36,038 nucleotides of DNA from BMS3Abin12 sp964487445 (GTDB lineage: Bacteria > Pseudomonadota > Gammaproteobacteria > 21-64-14), in assembly GCA_964487445.1 (NCBI GenBank), contig CAZAQG010000015.1, positions 1 to 36,038 of the forward strand. Reading direction: 5' to 3'. The notes beneath the pieces are model-generated. The model was not told the DNA's origin. It saw only the letters and a list, made by a program, of their open reading frames with translations, and did no database searches. A program made the position numbers and the translations under genes. Positions 1-8,446 of this stretch are shown here, one piece after another. Position 1 is the first letter of the stretch; every line of letters starts with the position of its first letter.

Positions 1-1
1 C

Positions 2-346
2 TCGTTAATTTTAAAAGCAGATGGCGACAGGGTCATTTTCCTGGAAGCCAATACAATTGCGGTTCCGAGTATTACGCTGACAGAAGTCTTTAAATGCATT
101 ATGAGGCAGAGGGGGGAAGATGTGGCGTTGGAGGCTGTTGCTCATATGGAACAAGGGAAAGTCATTTCCCTTGATGGTGTCTTGTCTATCGATGCAGCCG
201 TTTATGGGTTAAAGCATAAATTACCACTGGCGGACAGCATTGTTTATGCAGCAGCAAAAAAGTTCAGTGCGGTGATTTGGACCCAGGATGCAGATTTCAA
301 GGCGTTGCCCGATGTCAAATACTTCCAGAAGGTAAAAGCCATATAA
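2..346 (+). CDS. PIN-domain ribonuclease toxin, VapC type (5' end outside window)
   Basis: Likely the toxin of a type II toxin-antitoxin pair, an RNase of the PIN fold. The frame is open from the left edge to TAA at 344-346, leaving about 114 residues; the first strand with its N-terminal Asp, and any antitoxin gene, lie to the left of the window. What can be seen is the PIN pattern: a Glu in the segment TLTEVFK (nt 74-94), an Asp in LADS, and a C-terminal TQDADF block. These correspond to metal-binding acidic residues of the family. A Met at nt 101 could be mistaken for the start, but the homologous sequence clearly continues upstream of it. Codons are much more AT-rich than in all the genes to the right, which suggests horizontal acquisition. 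The RNA target is unknown. Confidence 0.8.
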   Translation, partial: SLILKADGDRVIFLEANTIAVPSITLTEVFKCIMRQRGEDVALEAVAHMEQGKVISLDGVLSIDAAVYGLKHKLPLADSIVYAAAKKFSAVIWTQDADFKALPDVKYFQKVKAI

Positions 347-393
347 GGTTGGATTGTGTGAGGAACGAACCACAATCTGAACCGTTTGTTGGA

Positions 394-407
394 CAAGCCC
401 GGGCTTG
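394..407. repeat. Perfect 14-bp palindrome between convergent genes
   Basis: CAAGCCCGGGCTTG is a perfect palindrome in the 166-base gap between the toxin gene and the end of rarA. The genes converge here, so it could act as a weak hairpin terminator or be a remnant of a repeat. There is no T-run beside it. Nothing else is recognisable in 347-512. Confidence 0.4.
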
Positions 408-512
408 ATCATAGCCAAGAAACACTCCAGATCGTAAACGCCTCGGGACACCCGATCAGGATCGCTGCGCACCACTCCGATCCCACGTCTATACGCTCCG
501 GAAACCACACGG

Positions 513-1847
513 TTACTTCGATCCTCCGCGCCGATCGCGCGCGCGCAGCTCCGCGAGTCGCTCGCCGATGCGGATCTCGAGGCCGCGCGGTACCGGGCGA
601 TAGTAGCGCCGCTCGCCCATCGCCTCCGGGAAATACCGCTCCCCCGCCGCGTAGGCGTCCGGCTCGTCGTGCGCGTAGCGGTAGCCCTTGCCGTGGCCCA
701 GCGTCTTCATGAGCTGCGTCGGCGCGTTGCGCAGGTGCGCCGGGACCTCCAGCGAACCGCGAGCGCGCACATCCGCGACCGCCGCCTGGAAGGCGCTGTA
801 GACGGCGTTGCTCTTCGGGGCGCAGGCCAGATAGACCACCGCCTGCGCGAGCGCCAGTTCGCCCTCGGGGCTGCCGAGGCGCTCCTGCACCTCCCAGGCG
901 TCCAGGGCCTGCGCGAGCGCGCGCGGGTCGGCGTTGCCGATGTCCTCGGAGGCCATGCGCACCACCCGCCGGGCAATGTAGCGGGGATCGCAGCCGCCAT
1001 CCAGCATGCGCGCCAGCCAGTAGAGCGCCGCATCCGGCGCCGATCCGCGCACCGATTTGTGCAGCGCCGAGATCTGATCGTAGAAGGCGTCACCGCCCTT
1101 GTCGAAGCGGCGCACCCCGCCCGCCGTGACCTCGCGCACGATGGCCTCGCCGATCACCTCGGTCGCGCCCGCGGCGACGGCCAGATCGGCGGCGGTCTCG
1201 AGCAGGTTCAGCACCCGGCGCCCGTCCCCGTCGGCGGCCGCGGCGAGGGCGTCGCGCCCGGCCTCGGCGATCTGCAGCGCGCGCCCGCCCAATCCGCGCT
1301 CAGGGTCCTCCAGGGCCTGGTCGAGGATGCACCGCAGCTCGGGCGCCGCCAGGGCCTTGAGCACGTAGATCCGGGCGCGTGAGAGCAAGGCGTTGTTCAG
1401 CGCGAAGGAAGGGTTCTCGGTGGTTGCGCCGATGAAGATCAGCGTGCCGTCCTCGACGCTCGGGAGGAAGGCATCCTGTTGCGCGACGTTGAATCGGTGT
1501 ACCTCGTCGACGAACAGCACCGTGCGTCGGCCCTCGCCGAGCGCGGCGCGCGCCCGCTCGACCGCCTGGCGGATATCCTTGACGCCGGCGAGCACCGCCG
1601 AGAGTTGCAGGAACTGCGCCCCGCAGATGTGAGCCATGAGCCGCGCGAGTGTGGTCTTGCCGCTGCCCGGCGGCCCCCACAGCACCATCGAGTGCAGGCG
1701 GCCCGCGGCGATCGCCTCGCGCAGCGGCTTGCCGGGCGCGAGCAGGTGGACCTGGCCGGTGAACTCCTCCAGCGTGCGCGGACGCATGCGGTCGGCCAGG
1801 GGACGGGGATCCGGGACCGCGCTCGTCATCGCCGGTGTGCGTTCCAT
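513..1847 (-). CDS. rarA: Replication-associated recombination protein A (RarA/MgsA), AAA+ ATPase
   Basis: A cytoplasmic AAA+ ATPase of the clamp-loader clade that acts at stalled replication forks and interacts with SSB. About 444 residues from the chosen start, close to the 447 of E. coli RarA. Visible motifs are Walker A GPPGSGKT at about 58-65, Walker B LFVDEVHR at about 111-118, the sensor-1 segment TTENPSF, and the C-terminal tetramerisation region with the conserved ALHKSVRGSAPDAALYW and VYLACAPKSNAVY blocks. The ATG at 1847 lies 10 bases after the lolA stop; an alternative ATG at 1829 would remove six residues. Neither has a strong Shine-Dalgarno sequence. The frame stays open further upstream, but that part overlaps lolA and is not RarA-like. 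It is the last gene of the ftsK-lolA-rarA set, the order also seen in E. coli. Confidence 0.96.
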   Translation of the reverse strand: MERTPAMTSAVPDPRPLADRMRPRTLEEFTGQVHLLAPGKPLREAIAAGRLHSMVLWGPPGSGKTTLARLMAHICGAQFLQLSAVLAGVKDIRQAVERARAALGEGRRTVLFVDEVHRFNVAQQDAFLPSVEDGTLIFIGATTENPSFALNNALLSRARIYVLKALAAPELRCILDQALEDPERGLGGRALQIAEAGRDALAAAADGDGRRVLNLLETAADLAVAAGATEVIGEAIVREVTAGGVRRFDKGGDAFYDQISALHKSVRGSAPDAALYWLARMLDGGCDPRYIARRVVRMASEDIGNADPRALAQALDAWEVQERLGSPEGELALAQAVVYLACAPKSNAVYSAFQAAVADVRARGSLEVPAHLRNAPTQLMKTLGHGKGYRYAHDEPDAYAAGERYFPEAMGERRYYRPVPRGLEIRIGERLAELRARDRRGGSK

Positions 1848-1857
1848 ATCCGCCGTC

Positions 1858-2520
1858 TCAGGGTTGCGGCGTACCCGCCACGTCCACGCCCGGCGGGGGC
1901 GTGAACCGGAACAGGGCGGGGGCGAGTTTCGGATTGCGCCGCACGTGGCTGAAGCGGATTCGCGTGGTCTGCCCCAGGCTGTCATGCAGCTCCATGCGCA
2001 CCAGCAGATCGCCGCGGAACCCGAGTCGGATCCATTCGAACCCGCTGTCCTTGCCGCGCGGCGTGAGCCGCAGCCAGTGCAGGCCGTCGGCGGTCCCCGC
2101 AGCGGCTACGTGGAAGCGTTTTTGGACCGATCGCTCGCTCGTCAGCAGCGCCACCGGCAGGTTGCCCAGCCCCCCCCTGAGGGGCCGCACGGTGATCTGT
2201 TCCAGGCCGCGGTCGTAGAACCACAGGTTGCGCCCGTCGGCGACGATCAGCTCGGAAGGCGCGCGGTAGTCCCAGCGGAAGCGCCCGGGCCGTTGCAGGT
2301 ACAGCGTGCCGCGGCTGCGCTGGAGCACCTGCCCGCGATCGTCCACCACCGATTGGCGGAAATCCGCCTGCAGGCTCTTCAACCCGTGGAGAAACGCATC
2401 CAGGCGCCGCGCCGGATCGGCGGCGCGACCGGCGTACGCCGTCCCGCCCGCCAGCGCCGCGAGCAGCACCAGCAGCACGGCCCGCCCCGCGACCCCCGGC
2501 TGTGTGCGCGGCTCCATCAT
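1858..2520 (-). CDS. lolA: Periplasmic outer-membrane lipoprotein carrier LolA
   Basis: Periplasmic chaperone that takes lipoproteins from the LolCDE exporter and delivers them to LolB. 220 residues. A cleavable signal peptide is visible: a short charged start, the hydrophobic run VLLVLLAALAGGTAYA, and a probable cut after Ala-Tyr-Ala near residue 30. The mature part shows the LolA pattern: DFRQSV, GTLYLQRPGRFRWDY, NLWFYDRGLEQITVRPL, and a later segment on the effect of the LPS/lipoprotein-binding half-barrel (RFSHVRRNPKLAPALFRF). The start ATG at 2520-2518 overlaps the ftsK stop as ATGA, which implies translational coupling. A second ATG follows directly, so the protein may begin one residue later. 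Confidence 0.94.
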   Translation of the reverse strand: MMEPRTQPGVAGRAVLLVLLAALAGGTAYAGRAADPARRLDAFLHGLKSLQADFRQSVVDDRGQVLQRSRGTLYLQRPGRFRWDYRAPSELIVADGRNLWFYDRGLEQITVRPLRGGLGNLPVALLTSERSVQKRFHVAAAGTADGLHWLRLTPRGKDSGFEWIRLGFRGDLLVRMELHDSLGQTTRIRFSHVRRNPKLAPALFRFTPPPGVDVAGTPQP

Positions 2521-4826
2521 TCCCCCGGCGGCGGGCCCGCCAGGACCTCGCGCGCGCCGTTGCTCTGCAGCGGTCCCACCACGCCCGCCTGCTCCATCGC
2601 CTCGATCATGCGCGCGGCCCGGTTGTAGCCGATCTTCAACCGGCGCTGCACGCCGGAGATGGACGCCCTGCGGGTCTCGGTGACGATCTGCACCGCCCGG
2701 TCGTAGAGCGGGTCGCTTTCATCACCGCCGTCCGGCGCTCCGACGACGGCGCTCTCCTCGCGGTCCTGCAGGATCTCCTCGAAGTACTCGGGCGCCCCGC
2801 GGCCCCGCAGCCGGCTCACCACCTTGTGGACCTCGTGGTCGGCCACGTAGGCGCCGTGCACCCGCACCGGCAGGCCGCTGCCCGGCGGCAGGTACAGCAT
2901 GTCGCCGTGGCCGAGCAACTGCTCGGCACCCATCTGGTCGAGGATGGTCCGCGAATCCACCTTGGACGAGACCTGGAAGGCGATACGGGTCGGGATATTG
3001 GCCTTGATGAGCCCGGTGATCACGTCCACCGAGGGGCGCTGCGTAGCAAGGATCAGGTGGATGCCCGAGGCGCGCGCCTTCTGGGCGAGGCGCGCGATCA
3101 GCTCTTCGACCTTCTTGCCGACCACCATCATCATGTCGGCGAACTCGTCGACGAGCACGACGATGCAGGGCAGCAGTTGCAGGGTCGGCGGCGGCTCGGC
3201 GGGATCGGCGCCGGAATCGGCCTCATACAGCGGATCGGGGATCGGCTCCTTGCGATCGATCGCCTCCTGCACCTTGCGGTTGTAGCCGGCGATGTTGCGC
3301 ACCGCAAGGGCGGCCATCAGCCGATAGCGGCGCTCCATCTCGCCGACGCACCAGCGCAGCGCATTGGCCGCCTCCTTCATGTCGGTGACCACCGGCGTCA
3401 GCAGGTGCGGCACGCCCTCGTAGACGGAGAGTTCCAGCATCTTGGGATCGATGAGGATAAGCCGCACCTGCTTGGGGCCGGCCTTGTAGAGCAGGCTCAG
3501 CAGCATCGCGTTGAGGGCCACGGATTTGCCCGATCCGGTCGTGCCGGCGACCAGCAGGTGCGGCATGCGCGCGAGGTCCGCAATGACCGGGCGGCCCCCG
3601 ATGTCCTTGCCGAGCGCCAGCGCAAGCGGCGAGGGACAGCGGTCGTAGTCCTCCGAGCAGAGGATCTCGCCGAGACGCACCAGATGCCGCACCTCATTGG
3701 GGATCTCGAGGCCGACCACCGGTTTCCCGGGGATGACCTCGACGATGCGTACGCTCACCGTGGACAAAGCGCGCGCGAGATCCTTGGCGAGATTGGAGAT
3801 CTGGCTCACCTTTACACCGGGTGCGAGCTGCAGCTCGAAGCGCGTGATCACCGGGCCCGGATGGACCGCCTCTACGGTCACCTCCACGCCGAAGTCGCGC
3901 AGCTTCAGCTCGACCTGGCGCGACATGGCCTCCAGCGCCCCGGTGGAATAGCCGCCCGGATCGGGGTCCGGCGGATCGAGCAGTGAGAGCGGCGGCAGAT
4001 CCGTATCCTCGGCGCTCTCGAACAGCGGGACCTGGCGTTCCTTCTCGGCGCGCAGGCTCGGCTCCACCCGCGGGAGTACCGGCTCGATGCGCGGCTTGCT
4101 GCGCGCCTTCGTCGCCGCGCACTCGCGTACGATTTCCTCCTCGCGGCCGCGCTCGCGCTCGCGGCGCAGCCGGCGCGTGGCCCACGCGGCGCGCAGGCGT
4201 GCCGCGCGGATCACCAGGAAACCGAGCCCGTCCAGGACATAGCGCCCGATCCGGTCCATGAGCCCGAGCCAGGACAGGCCCGTGAACAGCGTCACCCCGG
4301 CCAGGAACAGCGCCAGCAACAGCAGCGTCGCCCCCACCCCGCCGAACGCCTGCAGCAGGTGAGTGGCGGTGAGGTGGCCGAGGACACCCCCTGCACCCTG
4401 CGGCAGCGGCACGGGCCCGCGCGCGAAGTGAAGCGTCGCCAACCCGCAGCCGGCCCCGACGGTGAGCAGGAACCCGGCCCAGCGCAACGCGAACAGCCGT
4501 CCGTCGATACCCTCCGGACGCAGGCGGTCCTGAAACACCAGCCAACCACTGTAAGCGGTCATCACCGGGAACAGGTACGCGAGGTAGCCGAACACCGAGA
4601 GGAAGACATCCGCGAACCAGGCCCCCGCCACTCCCCCGTAGTTGCGTATCGGGCCCACGCCGCCACTCTGCGACCAGCCGGGATCGGCGGGGCTGTAGGT
4701 GGCCAGCGCCAGCAGCAGGTAGATCCCGACCACGACCAACAGGATCAGGACCGCCTCGCGCACGCCCCGGTGGAGGTGCGGCATGATCGGAACGGCGCGC
4801 GTCTTTTTTCGGGTCGCCTGCACCAC
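2517..4826 (-). CDS. ftsK: DNA translocase FtsK
   Basis: Septum-anchored DNA pump that clears the chromosome termini at division and activates XerCD. 769 residues, much shorter than E. coli FtsK (1329), because the linker is only about 90 residues; this short form is common. The N-terminus carries four or five membrane segments (about 24-42, 73-95, 113-133, 157-182, perhaps 195-208), followed by an Arg/Glu-rich linker to about 290. The motor follows: Walker A AGTTGSGKS at 427-435 and Walker B VLVDEFADM at 557-565. The C-terminal winged-helix gamma domain (from about residue 695: SDPLYDRAVQIV...) reads KOPS sites. The start is GTG at 4826, chosen because AGGGTG lies 7 bases upstream; the first ATG in frame (4784) has no such site. 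A TATAAT box is at 4870-4865. First gene of ftsK-lolA-rarA. Confidence 0.96.
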   Translation of the reverse strand: MVQATRKKTRAVPIMPHLHRGVREAVLILLVVVGIYLLLALATYSPADPGWSQSGGVGPIRNYGGVAGAWFADVFLSVFGYLAYLFPVMTAYSGWLVFQDRLRPEGIDGRLFALRWAGFLLTVGAGCGLATLHFARGPVPLPQGAGGVLGHLTATHLLQAFGGVGATLLLLALFLAGVTLFTGLSWLGLMDRIGRYVLDGLGFLVIRAARLRAAWATRRLRRERERGREEEIVRECAATKARSKPRIEPVLPRVEPSLRAEKERQVPLFESAEDTDLPPLSLLDPPDPDPGGYSTGALEAMSRQVELKLRDFGVEVTVEAVHPGPVITRFELQLAPGVKVSQISNLAKDLARALSTVSVRIVEVIPGKPVVGLEIPNEVRHLVRLGEILCSEDYDRCPSPLALALGKDIGGRPVIADLARMPHLLVAGTTGSGKSVALNAMLLSLLYKAGPKQVRLILIDPKMLELSVYEGVPHLLTPVVTDMKEAANALRWCVGEMERRYRLMAALAVRNIAGYNRKVQEAIDRKEPIPDPLYEADSGADPAEPPPTLQLLPCIVVLVDEFADMMMVVGKKVEELIARLAQKARASGIHLILATQRPSVDVITGLIKANIPTRIAFQVSSKVDSRTILDQMGAEQLLGHGDMLYLPPGSGLPVRVHGAYVADHEVHKVVSRLRGRGAPEYFEEILQDREESAVVGAPDGGDESDPLYDRAVQIVTETRRASISGVQRRLKIGYNRAARMIEAMEQAGVVGPLQSNGAREVLAGPPPGE

Positions 4827-4864
4827 GCCAATTCACCCTGCTTATGAAAACTATTCGTTAACCT

Positions 4865-4870
4865 ATTATA
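4865..4870 (-). promoter_or_regulatory. -10 box of a probable ftsK promoter
   Basis: A perfect TATAAT on the minus strand within an AT-rich island (about 4845-4895), 39 bases upstream of the ftsK GTG. The expected -35 position carries no good match, so only the -10 element is supported. It sits just downstream of the stop codon of the ald remnant. Confidence 0.5.
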
Positions 4871-4879
4871 GATACAATA

Positions 4880-5313
4880 CTATTGCAATGTTTCACGTAG
4901 TGCAGGGTGAACCCATTCCCCCGCCTGTACATTGATGGCGGCGCGCAACACCGGGCGTTTCCCGGTCGCCCCGGGCCATCGCCCGCACATAGGGGATCCG
5001 TGCCGCGGACGGCGCCTGCGCGGCACGGCGCCCGGCAGGTTGGTCACCGCGAAGTGCATCGCGTCTTCCCGGCGAGGGGTGAGGTTCGCGCAGTCGGTGG
5101 GTCGGGTGGTCTCGAGGCACCCACCCTGGTCGGTGCGGGAGATGTGCGCCGATCTGCACTGCAAGCCGCCCGGCGATGCGTTCATCGGCGCGAGCAGGAG
5201 CGGCGCTCCGTTCATCTCCACTGTCCCGAGCCCACCGGCTCCGTGCAGACCTCCACGCGGCCTTCCCGTAGCTTGCGTTCCCGCGGCACGCCGATACGCA
5301 GGCGGTTTACCCC
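4880..5313 (-). pseudogene. ald: Decayed alanine dehydrogenase gene with a large internal deletion
   Basis: Remnant of an NAD-dependent L-alanine dehydrogenase (normally about 370 residues). Read on the minus strand, 5301-5230 encodes LRIGVPRERKLREGRVEV, which matches the Ald N-terminus (family pattern RIGVPkE.k..EyRV). After a frame break at about 5212-5221 the sequence jumps to the C-terminal third: DQGGCLETTRPT (about 5134-5099), then HFAVTNLPGAVPR (about 5057-5019). One frame over comes IPYVRAMARGDRETPGV, and back in the first frame AAINVQAGEWVHPALRETLQ, with the stop at 4880. Roughly 230-240 central residues, including most of the NAD-binding domain, are missing, and at least two small indels shift the frame. 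No intact start codon remains. It cannot encode a working enzyme. The identification rests on remembered family motifs, not on an alignment. Confidence 0.8.
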
Positions 5314-5334
5314 ATCGGGTCCATTCCGTACAAT
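5306..5334 (+). promoter_or_regulatory. Candidate sigma-70 promoter upstream of trxB
   Basis: TTTACC (5306-5311), a 17-base spacer, then TACAAT (5329-5334). Four of six and five of six bases match the consensus. It points towards trxB, about 190 bases away, and lies over the beginning of the ald remnant on the opposite strand. The rest of 5335-5520 contains a perfect 8-bp inverted repeat CGCGATCG/CGATCGCG at 5471-5489 and the trxB ribosome-binding site. Confidence 0.4.
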
Positions 5335-5520
5335 CGCTCTACCCGATGCACCGCCCGGAGTATCCCGCCGGCGGTGCCTTCCCGCGCTTAGACCCGAGGG
5401 CCCGATGCATCTGCCGCTCCGTCTCCCCGGGATCCGCAAAGCGAGTGCTCGCGGCTGACGCAGACAGAGTCGCGATCGGCACGATCGCGCGCTCGCCGAT
5501 TCGTCGAGGAGTGATTATAC

Positions 5521-6486
5521 ATGAGCCAAGCCCGCCATTGCCGCCTGTTGATCCTCGGTTCCGGTCCGGCCGGATACACCGCCGCGATCTACGCGGCGCG
5601 CGCCAATCTCAGCCCGGTGCTGGTCACCGGTATCGAGCAGGGCGGCCAGTTGATGACCACCACCGACGTGGAGAACTGGCCGGGCGGCGAGGAAGGCCTG
5701 CAGGGCCAGCAGATCATGGAGCGCATGGGCGAGCACGCCAAGCGATTCAACACGGAAATCATCCTCGAGCAGATCCACAAGACGGACCTCGGCCGGCGGC
5801 CGTTTCGGCTCGAGGGGGACGGCACGACTTTCACCTGCGACGCGCTGATCATCGCCACCGGTGCATCCGCGCAGTACCTCGGACTGCCCTCGGAGGAGGC
5901 CTTCAAGGGCAAGGGTGTGTCGGCGTGCGCGACCTGCGACGGCTTCTTCTACCGCGACCAGCCGGTGGCGGTGATCGGCGGGGGCAACACCGCGGTCGAG
6001 GAGGCGCTGTACCTCTCCAACATCTGCTCCGAGGTGACGGTCGTCCATCGACGCGACCAGTTGCGCGCCGAGAAGATCCTCCAGGACCGGCTGTTGGAGA
6101 AGACCCGGGGCGGTAACGTGCGCATCGAGTGGAACCACGTACTCGACGAGGTGCTGGGCGACGACAGCGGCGTCACCGGGGTCCGCATCAAGGACGTGCG
6201 CGATCAGGGCACCAAGGAACTGAAGGTCCAAGGGGTGTTCATCGCCATCGGGCACAAGCCGAACACGGAGATCTTCACCGATCAGATCCCCATGGATCAC
6301 GGCTATATCAAGGTGCGCGGGGGCTCCGACGGATTTGCCACCGCCACCGACGTCCCGGGCGTGTTCGCCGCCGGCGACGTCACCGACCACGTCTACCGCC
6401 AGGCGATCACCGCCGCGGGCCAGGGCTGCATGGCGGCCCTGGACGCCGAACGTTTCCTGGACGCCGAAGAGGCCGGATGCCCCTGA
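5521..6486 (+). CDS. trxB: Thioredoxin reductase (NADPH)
   Basis: Cytoplasmic flavoenzyme that passes electrons from NADPH through FAD and a redox disulfide to thioredoxin. 321 residues, the usual length. Visible features are the N-terminal FAD motif GSGPAGYTAAIYAA (about 13-26), the active-site pair CATC at 136-139, the NADPH Rossmann motif GGGNTAVEEALYL (about 153-165), HRRDQLRA at 176-183 with the Arg residues that read the 2'-phosphate of NADPH, and the C-terminal FAD-binding GVFAAGDVTD. The ATG at 5521 has GAGGAG 9 bases upstream. The last 10 bases overlap aat, so the two are probably co-transcribed. trxB, aat, infA and clpA are also neighbours in E. coli. Confidence 0.97.
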   Translation: MSQARHCRLLILGSGPAGYTAAIYAARANLSPVLVTGIEQGGQLMTTTDVENWPGGEEGLQGQQIMERMGEHAKRFNTEIILEQIHKTDLGRRPFRLEGDGTTFTCDALIIATGASAQYLGLPSEEAFKGKGVSACATCDGFFYRDQPVAVIGGGNTAVEEALYLSNICSEVTVVHRRDQLRAEKILQDRLLEKTRGGNVRIEWNHVLDEVLGDDSGVTGVRIKDVRDQGTKELKVQGVFIAIGHKPNTEIFTDQIPMDHGYIKVRGGSDGFATATDVPGVFAAGDVTDHVYRQAITAAGQGCMAALDAERFLDAEEAGCP

Positions 6487-7205
6487 CCCTCCCGTGGCTC
6501 GATCCCGAGGATCCACAGGCCCCGTTTCCGGACCTGCGTCGCGCGTTGCGCGAGCCGGATGGGCTGCTCGCCTTCGGTGGCGACCTCTCCCCCGCGCGGC
6601 TCGTGCGGGCCTACCGGAACGGAATCTTCCCCTGGTACAGCGCGGGCCAACCGATCCTGTGGTGGTCGCCGGACCCACGCGCCGTGTTGTTCCCGGAGCG
6701 CCTGCACATCTCGCGCAGCCTGCGCAAGACCCTGCGCCGGGGTGTGTTCCGGGTAACCCTGGATCACGCCTTCGACGCGGTGGTGGAGGCGTGCGCCGAA
6801 CCGCGCCCGCGGCAGGAGGGTACCTGGATCACCTCCGGGATGCGCGCCGCCTACGGGCGACTGCACCGGCTCGGTATCGCCCACTCCGCCGAGGCCTGGC
6901 ACGACGGGAAACTCGTCGGCGGCCTCTATGGGGTCGCCCTCGGGCGGGTATTCTTCGGCGAGTCCATGTTCAGCCGGCGCACGGACGCCTCCAAGGTCGC
7001 CCTTTGTCACTTGGTCGGTATGCTGCGCGCATGGGGCTACGGGTTGATCGACGCCCAGATCCCGTCCCCCCACTTGGCGCGCCTCGGGGTCGAGACACTC
7101 CCGCGCACCGAGTTCCTCGCGCTCCTGGAGCGCTGGTGCGCGCTGCCGGGGCGGACGGCGCCCTGGCGCCTCGAGGCCGGATCCACGCCCGGCGATGCCC
7201 TGTGA
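6477..7205 (+). CDS. aat: Leucyl/phenylalanyl-tRNA--protein transferase
   Basis: Transfers Leu or Phe from charged tRNA to proteins with an N-terminal Lys or Arg, making them ClpS/ClpAP substrates. 242 residues, normal for the family. The diagnostic order is present: FPDLRRALREPDGLLAFGGDL, YRNGIFPWYS, PILWWSPDPRAVL, then TWITSGMRAAYGRLHRLG, HSAEAWHDGKLVGGLYGVALG, FFGESMFSR, DASKVAL, and the C-terminal LIDAQIPSPHLARLGVE. The start at 6477 overlaps the trxB end by 10 bases and has AGAGG just upstream. bpt follows after an 84-base gap, which pairs the two bacterial N-end leucyl transferases. Confidence 0.97.
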   Translation: MPLTLPWLDPEDPQAPFPDLRRALREPDGLLAFGGDLSPARLVRAYRNGIFPWYSAGQPILWWSPDPRAVLFPERLHISRSLRKTLRRGVFRVTLDHAFDAVVEACAEPRPRQEGTWITSGMRAAYGRLHRLGIAHSAEAWHDGKLVGGLYGVALGRVFFGESMFSRRTDASKVALCHLVGMLRAWGYGLIDAQIPSPHLARLGVETLPRTEFLALLERWCALPGRTAPWRLEAGSTPGDAL

Positions 7206-7289
7206 TAGGCTTGGAAACGGGACCTATCACACCCGGGCGGTACGGTGCGCGTCGGCACGGCGCACCGCCGGGGGGGACATGCCAGGCGA

Positions 7290-8024
7290 ATGACCGGGAA
7301 CACGCCACGGCCGGCAGTGGATCTGCGGGAACTGGCCTTCTATGCCAGTCCCGAGCGTGCATGCGGTTATCTGTCCGAACGCCAATCGATGTCGCTGTTC
7401 GCCGATCCCACCGCCGTCATAAACAACCGCCTGTACGGCCGGCTCGCCCTGTATGGGTTCCGGCGCAGCGGCCAGTATCTGTACCGCCCGGCCTGTCCCG
7501 GCTGCGACTCCTGCGTACCCATGCGCATTCCGGTCGCCGACTTCCGTCCTCGCCGCTCGCAACGCCGCTGCTTGGCACGCAACCGCGACCTGGAGACGCG
7601 CGTCGTGGAGCCCGGATTCCGCGAGGAGCACTTCCGCCTGTACCGGCGCTACATCCGCAGCCGCCACCCGGGCGGCGGCATGGACGATCCGGACCCGGAG
7701 CGCTACGTCTCGTTCCTGACCAGCCCGTGGAGTGATACCCGATTCCATGAATTCCGCCTGGGCGCGCGTCTCATGGCGGTGGCGGTCGTGGACTACATGG
7801 AACAAGGGCTCTCCGCCGTATATACCTACTTCGAACCGGACGCCCCGGAGCGCGGCCTCGGCATCTACGCCATCCTCCGGCAGATCGAGGCCGCGCGGTG
7901 CGACGGCCACCCGTGGGTCTACCTGGGCTACTGGATCCCGGAGTGCGACAAGATGCGCTACAAAGAGCAGTTCCGCCCGTTTGAAGTCTATCGGGACGGC
8001 GCTTGGCGCGAAGGCCCCCGTTAG
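7290..8024 (+). CDS. bpt: Aspartate/glutamate leucyltransferase (Bpt, ATE family)
   Basis: Transfers Leu from Leu-tRNA to proteins with N-terminal Asp or Glu, adding acidic N-termini to the N-degron pathway. 244 residues from the ATG at 7290. Family features: an N-terminal LRELAFYASPERACGYL, the Cys cluster RPACPGCDSCVPMRIPV around residue 70, then a GNAT-like C-terminal half with AVAVVDYMEQGLSAVYTYFEP, GLGIYAILRQIE, and YLGYWIPECDKMRYKEQFRP. The reading frame is open back to a GTG at 7245, but homologues begin close to the chosen Met, and the extra residues are Arg-rich and unlike the family. The ribosome-binding site (AGGCGA) is weak and close to the start. A 194-base gap separates it from infA. 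Confidence 0.95.
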   Translation: MTGNTPRPAVDLRELAFYASPERACGYLSERQSMSLFADPTAVINNRLYGRLALYGFRRSGQYLYRPACPGCDSCVPMRIPVADFRPRRSQRRCLARNRDLETRVVEPGFREEHFRLYRRYIRSRHPGGGMDDPDPERYVSFLTSPWSDTRFHEFRLGARLMAVAVVDYMEQGLSAVYTYFEPDAPERGLGIYAILRQIEAARCDGHPWVYLGYWIPECDKMRYKEQFRPFEVYRDGAWREGPR

Positions 8025-8137
8025 CAGTCTGTCGGACTTGGGACGTTCTACTGCGGCGGCGGTTGACGGGAAGGCGCCGGGACGGAGTCGGATTCACCCG
8101 AACACTCGCGCAGCCCCGCAGGACGAGATCGCGCGTA

Positions 8138-8166
8138 TTGGTTCTCGACGCGGTTTCGCATACAAT
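8138..8166 (+). promoter_or_regulatory. Candidate sigma-70 promoter of infA
   Basis: TTGGTT (8138-8143), exactly 17 bases, then TACAAT (8161-8166). It ends 52 bases before the infA ATG, so the expected start of transcription gives a 5' leader of about 45 bases. Confidence 0.6.
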
Positions 8167-8218
8167 GGCGCGCTGGACCGGCGTTCGGCCGGGCCGCGCT
8201 CACCGATATCGGGACACC

Positions 8219-8437
8219 ATGGCGAAAGAAGACCACATCGAGATGGAAGGGACCGTGGTGGAAACCCTTCCCAACACCATGTTCCGCGTGGAGTTGGAGA
8301 ACGGCCACACGGTAACCGCACACATCTCGGGCAAAATGCGCAAGCACTACATCCGCATCCTGACCGGCGACAAGGTCACCGTTCAGTTGACGCCTTACGA
8401 TCTGACCAAGGGACGCATCGTCTACCGGACCAAGTGA
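8219..8437 (+). CDS. infA: Translation initiation factor IF-1
   Basis: Single OB-fold (S1-like) protein of 72 residues that occupies the ribosomal A site during initiation. The whole chain is canonical: MAKEDHIEMEGTVVETLPN, FRVELENGHTVTAHISGKMRKHYIRIL, and GDKVTVQLTPYDLTKGRIVYR. The reading frame continues open upstream, but the conserved start MAKED fixes the ATG at 8219. It has its own promoter-like sequence at 8138-8166 and converges on clpA. Confidence 0.98.
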   Translation: MAKEDHIEMEGTVVETLPNTMFRVELENGHTVTAHISGKMRKHYIRILTGDKVTVQLTPYDLTKGRIVYRTK

Positions 8438-8446
8438 CCCGTCCGG

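Noticed and set aside
4893..5221. Intact small minus-strand genes in the ftsK-trxB gap
   Set aside because: The frames are pieces of one decayed ald gene that continue into each other across frameshifts.
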